Assembly (NCBI RefSeq): GCF_047511655.1
Contig: NC_133399.1
Coordinates: forward strand, 7,629,333-7,693,332
Origin: Castor canadensis
Lineage: Eukaryota > Chordata > Mammalia > Rodentia > Castoridae
Length of the DNA stretch: 64,000 nucleotides
Direction of reading: 5' to 3'
The translations under genes and the position numbers were made by a program. The notes beneath the pieces were generated by a model. The model made no database searches and was not told where the DNA came from. It saw only the letters and a list, made by a program, of their open reading frames with translations. Shown piece by piece: positions 11,405 through 23,500 of the stretch (its first letter is position 1; each line of letters opens with the position of its first letter).

Positions 11405-14400
11405 AAAATCCACATATGAGGGAGAATATACAGTTTTTGGTCTTCTGAGTCAGGCTAACCTCACTCAGAATGATGTTCTCCAGTTCCATCCATTTACTTC
11501 AAAATGATAAGTTTCATCCTTCTTCATGGCTGAGTAAAATTCCATTGCATACAAATATGACATTTTCTTGATACATTCAAAAGTAGTAGGGCATCTTGGT
11601 TGTTTCCATAACTTGGCTATTGTGAATAGCACTACAATAAACATGGGTGTGCAAGTGCCTTTGGAGTAACCTGTATCACATTATTTTGGGTATATCCCCA
11701 GGTGTGGGATTGCTGGATTATATGGCAGATCTATGTTTAGATTTGTAAGAAACCTCCAAATTTTTTTCCAGAGTGGTTGCACTAGCTTGCATTCCCACCA
11801 GCAGTGTACAAGAGTTCTTTTTTCTCCACATCTTCACCAACACCTATTGGTGGTATTTTTGATGACGACTATTCTAACAGGGGTGAGGTGGAATCTTAGT
11901 GTGGATTTGATTTGCATTTCCTTTATGGCTACAGATGGTGAGCATTTTTTCATGTGTTTTTTGGCCATTTGAATTTCTTCTTTTGAGAGAGTTCTGTTTA
12001 GTTCAATTGCCCATTTCTTTATTGGTTCATAGATTTTGGGAGAGTTTAGTTTCTTAAGTTCCCTGTATATTCTGGTTATCAGTCCTTTGATGTGTAGCTG
12101 GCAAGTATTTTCTCCCACTCTGTGGGTAGTCTCTTCAGTTTAGAGACCATTTCTTTTATTGTGCAGAAGCTTTTTAATTTTATGAATTCCCATTGGTCCA
12201 TTTGTTCTCTTAGTTGCTGGGCTGCTGGGGTTCCATTGAGGAAGTCCTTGCCTATACCTATTACTTCAGAGTGTATCCTGCTCCTTCCTGTACTAACCTC
12301 AGAGTTTGGGGTCTGATATTAAAGTCCTGATCCAATTTGAGTTTATACTAGTATAGGGTGATAGACATGGATCTAGTTTCAGTTTTTTGCAGATGGATAA
12401 CACTTTTCCCAGCAATATTTGATGAAGAAGCCGTCTTTTCTCCATCATATATTTTTGGCACCTTTGTCAAAAATAGTTGTGTAGTTTAATATCCAGGTCC
12501 TCTATTCTGTTCTACTGGTCTTCATGTCTGTTTTTATGCCAGTACCATGCTGTTTTTATTGCTATTGCTTTGTAATATAGTTTGAAGTCGGGTATTGTGA
12601 TACCTCCAGCATTGCTCTTTTTGTTGAGTATTGCCTTGGCTATTTGTGGTCTCTTGTGTTTCTAAATGTACTTTAGGGTAGATTTTTCAATCTCTGTGAT
12701 GAAAGTCATTTGGATTTTGATGGGAATTGCATTAAACATGTAGATTGCTTTTGGTAGTATAGCCATTTTTACTATGTTGATTCTAACAATCTGTGAGCAC
12801 AGGAGATGTCTCCACCTTTTGTAGTCTTCCTTGATATCTTTCCTTATGGGTTTGTAGTTCTCCTTGTAGAGGTCATTCACATCCTTTGTTAAGTTTACTC
12901 CTAAGTATTTGATTTTTTTAGGTTGTTGTGAATGGAATTGTTTCCATATATTCCTTCTCAGTTTGTTCATTGTTCGTGTATAGACAAGCTAATGATTTAT
13001 GTAAGCTGATTTTGTATCCTACCACCTTGCTTTAGCTGTTCATGGTGTCTAGGAGTTTTTGGATAGAGTTTTTTGGGTCTTTAAGGTATAGGATCATATT
13101 GTCTGCAAATAGGGATATTTTGACAGTTTCTTTACCTATTTGTATTCCTTTTATTCCTTCTTCTTGCCTAATTGCTCTGGCCAGGAATTCCAGTACTATG
13201 TTGAATAGGAGTGGAGATAGTGGGCACCCTTGTCTCATTCCTGATTTGGAGGGAAATGGTTTCAGTTTTTCACCGTTAGGTATGATGTTGTCTGTAGGTT
13301 TGTCATATATAGCTTTTATAATGTTGAGGTACTTTCCTTCTATTCCTAGTTTTCTTAGAGCTTTTATCATGAAGTAGTGTTGGATCTTGTTGAAGGCTTT
13401 TTCTGCATCTATTGAGATGATCAAGTGGTTTTTGTACTTGCTTCTATTAATGTGCTGTATTATATTTATAGATTTGCATATGTTGAACCACCCCTGCTTC
13501 CTTGGGATGAAGCCAACTTGATCATGGTGGATGATATTTCAGATGTGTTGTTTGATTTGGTTTGCCATTATTTTATTGAGGATTTTTGCATCAATGTTCA
13601 CTAAGGAGATTGGCCTATAGTTCTCCTTTTTGGAGGTGTCTTTGTCTGGTTTTGGGATGAGAGTAATAGTGGCTTCAAAAGCTGAGTTAGGTAATGTTCC
13701 TTCCCTTTCTATTTCATGGAACAGTTTCTGGAGGGTTGTTATTATTTCTTTAAACATCTGACAGAATTCAGGTAAGAATCCACTAGGTCCTAGACTTTTC
13801 TTTTATGGGAGATTCTATTGCTGCTTCAATTTCATTTTATGTTATAATCTATTCAGGTGATTAATATCCTCTTGCTTCAGTTTTGGATGGTTATAAGCAT
13901 CTAGAAATTTGTCCATTTCTTCAAGATTTTCAAATTTATTAGAATGTAGGTTCACAAAGTAGTCTCTGATGATTTCCTAGATTACTGTGGTGTTTGTTTT
14001 ATCTCCCCTTTTGCATTTCTGATTTTACTGATTTCAGTTTTTCTCTCCTCATTTTAGTCAAGTTTGCCAGGGGTTTGTCAATCTTATTTATTTTTTCAAA
14101 GAACCAGCTTTTTGTTTCATTGACTCTTTGTATGATTTTTTGTTTCTATTTCATTGTTTTCAGCCCTTATTTTTATTACTTCTCTCCTTCTACTGGTTTT
14201 GGGATTTGCTTGTTCTTGTTTTTCTAGGAATTTGAGATGTAGCATTATGTCATTGATTTGAGATATTTCTATCCTTTTAATATATGCACTCATGGCTATA
14301 AACTTTCCTCTTAGGACTGCCTTTGCTGTGTCCAATAGGTTCTGGTAGTTTGTGTTTTCATTTTCATTAACTTCCAGGAACATTTAAATTTCCTCTTTTA

Positions 14401-15181
14401 TTTCATCGATGACCATTGATCTTTGAGCAATGTGTTTTCAGCTTCCAATTGTTTGCATGTTTTTTACTGTTGTTTTTGTTCTTGAGTTCTAGTTTTAATG
14501 CATTATGATCAGATAGAATGCGTGGGAATATTTCTGATTTGCTGAGGCTTACTTTGTGCCCTAAGATATGATCAATTATGGAGAAGGTTCCATGGGCTGC
14601 TGAGAAGAATGCATATCGTGCAGCAGTTGGATGAAATATTCTGTAGACATCAGGTAGGTCCATTTGAACTATGGTGTGATTTAGTTCTAGAATTTCTTTA
14701 TTGTTTTTTTGTTTAGATGACTTACCTATTGGTAATTGGGGGGGTATTAAAGTCTTCCACTACCACTGTGTTGGAGTTTATATATGTTTTTAGGTTCTTC
14801 AGAGTATGTTTGATGAAATTGGGTGCATTGACATTGGGTGCATATAGTTTGATAATTGTTATTTCCTTTTGGTGTATTTCCCCTTTTATTAGTATGGAAT
14901 GTCCTTCTTTGTCTCACTTGATCAATGTAACTTTGAAGTCTACTTTGTCCAAGTATTGCTACCCCCACCTGTCTTCAGGGGCCATTGTCTTGGTAAATCT
15001 TCTTCCAGCCTTTCACCTTAAGCCAGTGCTTGTTTCTATCAATGAGGTGGGTCTTCTGTAGGCAGCAGATTGTTGGATCTTCCTTTTTTATCCAGTTTGC
15101 CAAGCAGTGTCTTCTGATGGGGGAATTGACTCCATTAACATTCAGTGTTAGTATTGATATGTATGTGGTGATTCCTGTCAT
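11405..15181 (-). pseudogene. L1-C ORF2 remnant (endonuclease and reverse transcriptase)
   Basis: The start MTGITTYISILTLNVNGVNSP is at 15181. Recognisable pieces follow: the endonuclease end DHILGHKVSLSK and SDHNALK at about 14490-14570, the RT core with [23 protein letters not shown] (about 13580-13650), [26 protein letters not shown] (about 13155-13235), and [10 protein letters not shown], where the usual FADD is FADN. A C-terminal region follows to about 11405. It is split by many frame changes. Intact ORF2p would nick target DNA and reverse transcribe; this copy cannot. Confidence 0.9.
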
Positions 15182-15319
15182 TTAGTTGTCTTTGTTGTTT
15201 AAGAGTTTCATTGTGTGTAGCTAAATCAATGTTACTCTTTACTTTCTTGCCTTTTCTTCTCCTGTGGTTTGGTTTTGCCTGCCCTTTCATGGTTTTTTTG
15301 CTTTCACTTTCTGTGTGCA

Positions 15320-16370
15320 AAATTACTTAGAGAATCTTTTGTAGTGTCTTGGTGGTCCTATAGTTTTTTAGTTTCTGCTTATCATGGAAGACTTTTATTG
15401 ATTGATCTATTTTGAAGCTAGTTTTGCTGGGTAGATTATCCTAGGATTGAAGTTATTTTCATTCAGTGCCCAGAAGACCTCACTCCATGCTCTTCTTTCT
15501 TTTGTGGTTTCTGTTGAGAAATCTGCTGTGATTTTTATGGGTTTATCTTTGTATGTTATTTGTTTTTTCTCTGTTACAGCCTTCAGTATTCTTTCTCTAT
15601 ACTCTGTGTTTGTTGTTTTAATAATAATATGTCATGGGGTAGTTCTATTTTGGTCAAGTCTGTTTGGTGTCCTGGAGGGTTCCTGTACCTGAATTGGCAT
15701 AGTTTTCTCTGGATTTGGGAAATTTTCTGTTATTATTTTGTTGAATATATTACAAATTGTTTTGCTTGCACCTCTTCTCCTTCTTCAATGCCCATGATTC
15801 TTAGGTTTGGTCTTTTGATGGAATTGGTGAGTTCTTTCATATTCCTTTCACAAGACTTGAGTTGTCTGACTAATATTTCTTCTGTTTTTCCTTTAATTTC
15901 CATTTCATCTTCAAGTTCTTAGATTCTGTCTTCTGCTTGTTCTAGCCTGCTGGAGTGGTCTTCCATTTTGTTTTGTATTTCTGTTGCATTCTTTTTTCTG
16001 AAGTTTTCCATATCATGGGTCACTTCTTTAATATTGTCAATTTTCAACCTTAATTCATTTATCTATTTATGGTGTTATCTGTTTCACTTTGGTGTTTATA
16101 TAGGGCTCCTATGATTTCATTTATTTGTTTTTGTGTTTTCTCATATTCTTTATTTTTGTTGTCTTGTAATTTCTTGAGTGCCTCCTGTACATTTTGGTTG
16201 ACCATGTCTAGTAACAGCTCTATGAAATTCTCATTAATTACTTGTAGGATTTATTCTTTCAGAGTGTTCTTGTGGGTTTCATTTGATTCCTTGGTATTGT
16301 TTATCTTTGTTTTGTTGGAGTCTGTATCTAGGTATCCATTTTCTTCATTTTCCTCTGAATCCTGTTAATT
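15320..16370 (-). pseudogene. L1-C ORF1 remnant
   Basis: On the minus strand the ORF1p C-terminal RNA-binding block is readable near 15450-15500, including ARRAWSEVF-ALNENN-like text. This keeps the tryptophan codon that is a stop in L1-F and L1-G. The upstream coiled-coil part is badly frameshifted. ORF1p is normally a trimeric RNA chaperone that coats L1 RNA. Confidence 0.75.
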
Positions 16371-17110
16371 TATTTTTGGAGGGAGAATGGTTTATCTCCC
16401 TTTTTCATCTTCCCATCATTCCACTTGGTACTGTTTTTGTCCCTGGTCTATGTGTAATTTAGTATTAGCTAACTTACAATAGTAAAATTAGCAAAACCAA
16501 GAAAGAAAGAGGAAAAAGAGAAAGAAAAAGAATGAGAACCATAGAAATCAACAGGGAGAGATGGTGAACAATCAAACAGCAAACAAGACAAACAAACACT
16601 TAAAAAAAGAAAGAAAGAAAATCCCCAGTTCGGAAACAGCAGAATTTCAGTCTTAGTAGTTCCAGTGTTATTCCTTTAGCATCCAGTCCTGTTTGTATGC
16701 CTCTCCTAGACAGGTATGGAGCTGGCATCTGGTGGTGCTGGAGCACCATCTGGTGGAGGCCAGTGGGCCTGTGGGCCATCGGGTGTGTAGTGGGTGGTGG
16801 CCCAGCAGGCCAGTGGGCAGCAACACAGCAGGCCCATGGGCCAGGGGCCTGGCAGGTCAGTGGCCAGGCAGGTCTGCAGGCAGTGGTCTGGTGGGCCTGC
16901 GGAGTGGAGACCTGACAGGCCAATAGGCTGGCAGAGGCCCACCTGTTCTTTCAGTGTATCATGACGTGGAGAAGCTTTCCACTGGCTAGGAGTTCATGGT
17001 GCCAAAGTTTCAGCTCTCTCTTGTGCTTGATCTAAGCCAAGAGTGTCTGCAGCATCTCAGCATGGTCCCTGATTCCCGCAGTTCACGCATTGTGTGTTTG
17101 TGTCCCAGTC

Positions 17111-17118
17111 GCCATTTT
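17111..17118 (-). promoter_or_regulatory. YY1-like box near the 5' end of L1-C
   Basis: The minus strand reads AAAATGGCGAC about 20 bp inside the element. L1 5'UTRs commonly begin with a YY1 site (AAGATGGC) that sets the transcription start. Here the match to AAGATGGC is 7 of 8. Confidence 0.5.
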
Positions 17119-17434
17119 GGATTTTTGGATACTCTTCTATTATCATTCTTAAAGACAAACACATACACACACCCACACCCACACATACACACATGTGGCT
17201 TGAAAATTTGCCCTATTCTGATTTCCTGGATTCATGTGCACATTGTGTTCTTCTCATCCTCAATCACTCTATTAGAAAGGAAAGGACACCAGGCAAGCTG
17301 CCTGTATCAATTTACATTTCTCCAAAGAGGTGTATGAACTTTGTATGAAAATTGATGCTGCAAAGTCGATTAATTTAATTATAAGTTTCTCAAATTTAAT
17401 ATTGAGGCTATTTGTGCTATCCCCATTCCCTACA

Positions 17435-17510
17435 ATACTGAAAAAGCAACCTGGGCATACAGTTCCATGTTAAAGAGCTTGCCTAGCATAAGGACGGTCT
17501 AGGTCCTTCA
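17435..17510 (+). mobile_element. ID-like SINE, shared with modules M3 and M4
   Basis: It contains the tRNA-like text GAGCTTGCCTAGCATAAGG followed by TCTAGGTCCTTCAG. Counterparts lie at 31115-31195 and 41372-41455 in the same module position, so it predates the duplications. Confidence 0.65.
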
Positions 17511-18190
17511 GAATGGTAAAGAACATGGATGGAACTGGAGAACATCATCTTAAGTGAAGTTAGGCTGAGAAGTCCGAAAGCTGCATTTTCTCTCTAATAT
17601 GCAAATTATATACTTAAAACAAATGCAGCACTATTATGGGACATGGATCACACTAAGGGGGCAGTGCATGGGAGGGATAGAGAAAGGGAAAAAGCTAAAA
17701 ACTTAAATGTGGTTGATGTGTGCATTGTACAGAAATGAATATAAAAAATATTAAATTGGCCAAGGCCACCATGGGAAGGAGACAAGGGAGGAGTGAAGAG
17801 GATTAGAAGAGATGAACCAAATGGGGTTGTGTACATATATGCGTGGAAACAACACAAGGAAAGTCCCCATGTAGACATCTTTATCTCAAACTAGCAAAAA
17901 CATCATGTTATTCTTTTACCCTTTTTGTGAAAAATTGGAGAACAGGATGATGGAATTGGGGTGGCTGTTGGCACTGGTGGGAGGAAAGAGGTGGCAAGAA
18001 AAGGGATAGGAGGATGCATACCATGCAAATATTGTATACACCTGAATATAAATGCAAAAATGATATGCATTGAAACTATTCCAGGAATTGGGGAAGGGGA
18101 GGTCAAAGAGTAGTGGAAGGGCTAAATTCAGCTATTATATATTTAATAAATTGTAAGAACCTTTGTAGATGCTACAATGTACCCCCATCC
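17511..18190 (+). mobile_element. Old L1 3' end
   Basis: It starts in the ORF2 tail (GGATGGAACTGGAGAACATC) and continues through a 3'UTR ending GTAAGAACCTTTGTAGATGC and an A-rich end. The 3'UTR is related to 29880-30235 but differs from the young family. Absent from M4. Confidence 0.7.
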
Positions 18191-18392
18191 ACCACAAAAA
18201 TAAAAAGAGAGACAAATACAGAGAGTGAGAGAATGAGTCAACAAATGCCTTGATGGGAAAAAAATATACTGCATTCACTTGGTCCTGGAAAGTTTGTAAG
18301 GCAGAAAAAACTTCTTTGTCTCTTGTTGCATTCCAACTCTATATGCCCTTGAAGACTAGCAAAATAATTAAAGAGCAAAAACAAATTTTTCA

Positions 18393-18712
18393 ACGCAGCA
18401 TGTTGGCTCATGTGTGTGATACTAGCTATTCTGTAGGTGGAGACTGGGAATGGATGTTCAAAGCCAGTGCAGGCAAAATATTAGTGAAATACAATTAAGC
18501 CAATAAAAATCTGGGCATGGTGGTGTATGTCTCATGTTAGCGATGCACAATCTTTAAGTAAGAGGATGGAGATTCTGGCATAAAACTGAGACCCTATCTA
18601 AAAATAAGAAAAGAAAAATGGATAGAAAACTTGCATAGCAAGTGAAAGGCTCTGATTTCAAACCCAATATCATCAAAAAACAAAACAAACCAAAAACTCC
18701 TTAAAAGACAAA
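18393..18712 (+). mobile_element. Two adjacent B1-like / ID-like SINE pieces
   Basis: The first piece (18393-18490) reads GTTGGCTCATGTGTGTGATACTAGC and GTTCAAAGCCAGTGCAGGC in fragments. The second (18508-18712) begins CTGGGCATGGTGGTGTATGT, has GAGACCCTATCT, then a tRNA-like half with TTGCATAGCAAG and an A-rich tail. This matches the 7SL-like plus tRNA-like composite seen intact at 36196. Confidence 0.7.
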
Positions 18713-20000
18713 AGTAGTGTTATGTTTTGGGCCCTACAACATACATGGAACATCTAAATGGGAAAAACAGTTCAAGGGAAGTATGAAACAGAAATTCAAA
18801 AAATAAAAATTACCAAGGACAATAAAATTTGATAGTTCTAATATCAAATATTAGAAGAGGGATTTCCACTACAACGTTCAGAACTAATTTGAGTAATTGG
18901 GGTTTGGAATAATTGTGCATATTCACGGGTTACAATGTTAAATTCCAATATATGTGTATAGATGTAGTGATCCATACACCACAATTATTTTGTTGTGCAA
19001 AAATATTTTAAGTCTTTTCGTCTAGTCTAATTATGAAATATACATTTCATGAATATTAACTTTTGTCACTTTACTGTGTATTAGAAAATGAAAATTTATT
19101 CCCACTACCTTAATATAATTCTGCATCCTTTTGCCATTCCTGTGCCCCCTCTTTCCTTTTGTATAATAACCACTATTCTGTCCTGTTCATTAACATTTTT
19201 TATGCAATAGGGAAACCAATTGGTATTTCTCATTCTGTGGAATGAGATTCACAGCACCACTTGATTTTTACACACAAGAGCAAATAAGGCATCCTTCTTT
19301 CTCATTTTTTGTCTGACATCTTTCCTCCATAATCAGAAGACTTTAAGTTTTCAATTCTGCAGATAAATCCAATGGACACATTCCAGTCCTTCCTGTGGTT
19401 TCATAAAATATTCAAAGACCTCCCCAGAACATATTTTATTAAATCCTGCACACACCGTGACAATTTGCCCTTCTACACCAAATCAAATCCTGCCTGTGAC
19501 TGCCCCATGAGGACACTGCATCACACATATATTTCCCACACCATGCTGAGGGTCAGTACCATGATGCAAGATCCAAATATGCACTCACCTGAGTTGTTCA
19601 CTTTTTATATTTCCATAACAGTATGTGAATATGTCTGCATTTTATAGAATTAAATCAAAGCAAAGAAGTTGTGTAATATGACAATGGCAGTGAATAAAAC
19701 ATGTTAAATTGAGTGGTTTCAAAAAACTGTTTAAAACAAAATTTTATTTAGCATCAAGAATTAGGTGAATGATGACATATAATACCAAAAATTTATAGCT
19801 GTTCTGATAGATTAATAATTTAATTGGCAATGTTCTGTACACAAAGGAGTATAATGATGTACATTTGTCTAACATAGTGGCCCATTGCAGCTGCTTGATT
19901 TATATATTATGTTCAGTGTATCCAGGCATTTAACATATGATAACATTGTATTTTGATTGAGTTGGAAAATCCTAAGTATTTTTTTGACAAAACCTCATTT

Positions 20001-20107
20001 TTTTTCTTTTATTTGTATGTGCTCACAATGTTTGGGTCATTTCTCCCCCCCTCCCCCCGCCCCCTCCCTTACCTCCCTGCCCTCTCCCTCTGCCCCCCGA
20101 CCCCCTC
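20001..20107 (-). mobile_element. L1-D, 107-bp L1 3' terminus with 14-bp TSD
   Basis: It holds only the terminal L1 3'UTR: the T-rich tail complement, GTGCTCACAATGTTTGGGTC and the C-rich tract. The TSD ACAAAACCTCATTT is at 19987-20000 and 20108-20121. It is among the shortest L1 insertions one could recognise. Confidence 0.93.
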
Positions 20108-20509
20108 ACAAAACCTCATTTACATGTCTGACTATCTGAGGTATATGGAGTTGACCCCTAGTTTACATAGCTGGCAAAAAATGAGAAGAATTAAAGACAT
20201 CAATATGGAAGTTAAAGACACTTTAAAGAGGATGATAAATGAAGCCACCTATAAAGCTCATTCATTAAATAAAAATTTACAAATCTATGGACCAAAATAA
20301 CAATCCAAAAATACTTAAGAGAAACAACACAATGGACAATTCCTATAAAAAGGAGACACTCATGATAATCAAGTCAGAATGGTGCTTCATCTCAGAAATT
20401 ATTAACACCCTTATTTCACCACATGTAAAAGATAATTTCTCTATTTCTATTAAAGAACTGCAAAGAACCATGGACACATGCTCTACTTATACTGAAAGTG
20501 ACTTATTTG

Positions 20510-23500
20510 GTTTTTTTTATTCATATGTGCATACAATGCTTGGGTCATTTCTCTCCCCTGCCCAAACCCCCTCAATTACCCCCCAACCCCTCCCTCTCCC
20601 CAACACCCCCTCAATACCTGGCAGAAACTATTTTGCCCTTGTCTCTAATTTTGTTGTAGAGAGAGTATAAGCAATAATAGGAAGGGACAAGGGTTTTTGC
20701 TTGTTGAGATAAGTATAGCTATACAGGGAGTTGACTCACATTGATTTCCTGTGCATGTGTGTTACCTTCTAGGTTAATTCTTTTTTATCTAACCTTTTCT
20801 CTAGTTCCTGGTTCCCTTCTCCTATTGGCCTCAGTTGCTTTTAAGGTATATGCTTTAGTTTCTCTGTGTTGAGGGCAACAAATGCTAGCTAATTTTTTAG
20901 GTGTCTTACCTATCCTCACACCTTCCTTGTGTGCTCTCGCTTTTATCATGTGCTCAAAGACCAATCCCCTTGTTCTGTTTGCCCTTGATCTAATGTACTC
21001 ATATGAGGGAGAACATACGATTTTTGGTCTTTTGGGCCAGGCTAACCTCATTCAGAATAATGTTCTCCAATTCCATCCATTTACCAGCGAATGATAATAT
21101 TTCATTCTTCTTCATGGCTGCAAAAAATTCCATTGTGTATAGATACCACATTTTCTTGATCCATTTGTCAGTAGTGGGGCATCTTGGCTGTTTCCATAAA
21201 TTGACTATTGTAAATACTGCTGCAATAAACATGGGTGTGCAGTTGCCTCTGGAGTAACCTGTGTCACAGTCTTTTGGGTATATCCCGAGAAGTGGTATTG
21301 CTGGATCAAATGGTAGATCAATATTTAGCTTTTTAAGTAGCCTCCAAATTTTTTTCCAAAGTCGTTGTACTAGTTTACATTCCCACCAACAGTGTAAGAG
21401 GGTTCCTTTTTCTCCACATCCTTGCCAACACCTGTTGTTAGATGTGTTGCTGATGATGGCTATTCTAACAGGGGTGAGGTGGAATCTTAGTATGGATTTA
21501 ATCTGCATTTCCTTTATTGCTAGAGATGGTGAGCATTTTTTCATGTGTTTTTTGGCCACTTGAATTTCTTCTTTTGAGAATGTTCTGTTTAGTTCACTTG
21601 CCCATTTTTTTTATTAGTTCATTTGTTTTCAGAGAATTTAGCTTTTTAAGTTCCCTATATATTCTGGTTATCAGTCCTTTGTCTGATGTGTAGCTGGAAA
21701 ATATTTTCTCCCACTCTGTGGGTGTTCTCTTCAGTTTAGAGACCATTTCTTCTGTGCAGCAGAAGCTTTTTAGTTTTATGAAGTCCCATTTATCTGTGCT
21801 GTCTCTCAGTTGCTGTTCTGCTGGGGTTCCATTGAGAAAGTTCTTACCTATACCTACTAACTCCAGAGTATTTCCTACGCTTTCCTGTATCAACTTTAGA
21901 GTTTGTGGTCTGATATTATGATCCTTGACCCATTTTGAGTTAATATTGGTATAGGATGATATACATGGATCTAGTTTCAGTTTTTTGCAGACTGGTAACC
22001 AGTTTTCCCAGCAGTTTTTGTTGAAGAGGCTGTCTTTTCTCAATTGTATATTTTTAGCGCCTTTGTCAAAGACAAAGATATGTGGCTAGATATGTGGCTT
22101 CATATCTAGGTCCTCTATTCTGTTCCACTGGTCTTCATGTCTGTTTTTGTGCCAGTACCATGCTGTTTTTATTGTTATTGCTTTTTAGTATAGTTTGAAG
22201 TTGGGTATCATGATACCTCCAGCATTGTTCTTTTGAGTGAGTATTGCCTTGGCTATTAGTGGCCTCTTGTGTTTCCATATAAATTTCATGGTAGAGTTTT
22301 CAATCTCTTTAATGAATGTCATTGGGATTTTGATGGGAATTGCATGAAATATGTAGATTACTTTTAGGAGTATAGACATTTTTACTGTGTTGATTCTACC
22401 AATCCATGAGCATGGGAGATCTCTCCACTTTCTATAGTCTTCCACAATCTCTTTCTTCAGAACTTTATAGTTTTCCTTGTAGAGGTCATTCACATCCTTT
22501 ACACCTAGGTATTTGATTTTTTGAGGCTATTGTAAACGGAATTGTTTTCATATGTTCTTTTTCAGTTTTTCATTATTAGTGTATAGAAATGCTAATGATT
22601 TTTCTATGTTGATTTTATATCCTGCTACCTTGCTGTAGCTATTGATGTTGTCTAGTAGCTTCTGAGTAGAGTTTTTTGGGTCTTTAAGGTATAGGATCAT
22701 GTCGTCTGCAAATAGGGATATTTTTTTCAGTTTCTTTACCTATTTTTATTCCTTTTATTCCTTCTTCTTGCCTAATTGCTCTGGCTAGGAATTTCAGTAC
22801 TATGTTGAATAGGAGTGGAGATAGTGGGCATCCTTGTCTACTTCCTGATTTTAGAGGGAACTCTTTCAGTTTTTCTCCGTTAAATACAATGCAGGTTGTA
22901 GGTTTGTCATATATAGCCTTATAATGTTAAGGTACTTTCCTTCTAGTCCTAGTTTTCTTAGAGCTTTTATCATGACATGGTGTGGGATCTTATCAAAGGC
23001 TTTTTCTGCATCTATTGAGATGATCAAGTGGTTTTTGTCTTTGCTTCTGTTAATGTGGTTTGTTACGTTTATTGATTTTCATTTGTTGAACCACCCCTGC
23101 ATCCCTGGGGTGAAGCCTACTTGGTCACGGTGAATAATCTTTTTGATATGTTGTTGAATTCGGTTTGCCATTATTTTGTTGAGAATTTTTGCATCAATGT
23201 TCACTAAGGAGATTGGCCTATAGTTCTCCTTTTTGGAGGTGTCTTTGCCTGGTTTTGGGATAAGTGTAATACTGGCTTCATAAAATGTGTTTGGCAGTTT
23301 TCCTTCCCTTTCTATTTCGTGGAACAGTTTAAGGAGGGTTGGTATCAGTTCTTCTTTAAAGGTCTGATAGAATTCAGCAGAGAATCCATCAGGTCCTGGA
23401 CTTTTCTTTTTGAGGAGACTCTTGATTGCTGCTTCAATTTCATTTTGTGTTATAGGTCTATTCAGGTGATTAATATCCTCTTGGTTCAGTTTTGGATGAT

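Larger units (their letters stand above)
10936..17135 (-). mobile_element. L1-C, full-length decayed L1 with 12-bp TSD
   Basis: A 6.2-kb LINE-1 in reverse orientation. The TSD TCTATTATCATT is at 10924-10935 and 17136-17147. The paralogous empty site near 41085-41110 confirms the boundaries. In its own direction it has a 5'UTR (17135 to about 16380) with a GC-rich patch at 16690-16940, an ORF1 remnant (about 16370-15330), an ORF2 remnant (15181 to about 11405) and a 3'UTR with a short A-rich tail. Many stops and frameshifts make it older than L1-G. Its 5'UTR is unrelated by eye to those of L1-F and L1-G. Confidence 0.93.
17136..20509. repeat. OR duplication module M2, distal part
   Basis: It resumes right after L1-C and matches M3 (30895-32320) and M4 (41105-43500). 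Shared features in order are a CA-rich tract, ACACCAGGCAA(T/G)C, an ID-like SINE, a GA tract, CTTCTTTGTCTC..GCATTCCAACTC, an old L1 3'UTR and ACTGCATCACAC. No gene is present. Old L1, SINE and L1-D insertions lie inside. Confidence 0.75.

Noticed and set aside
16600..16942. Overlapping frames of 72-107 codons on both strands
   Set aside because: They come from the GC-rich L1-C 5'UTR patch, which lacks stop codons in several frames. No protein family is recognisable.
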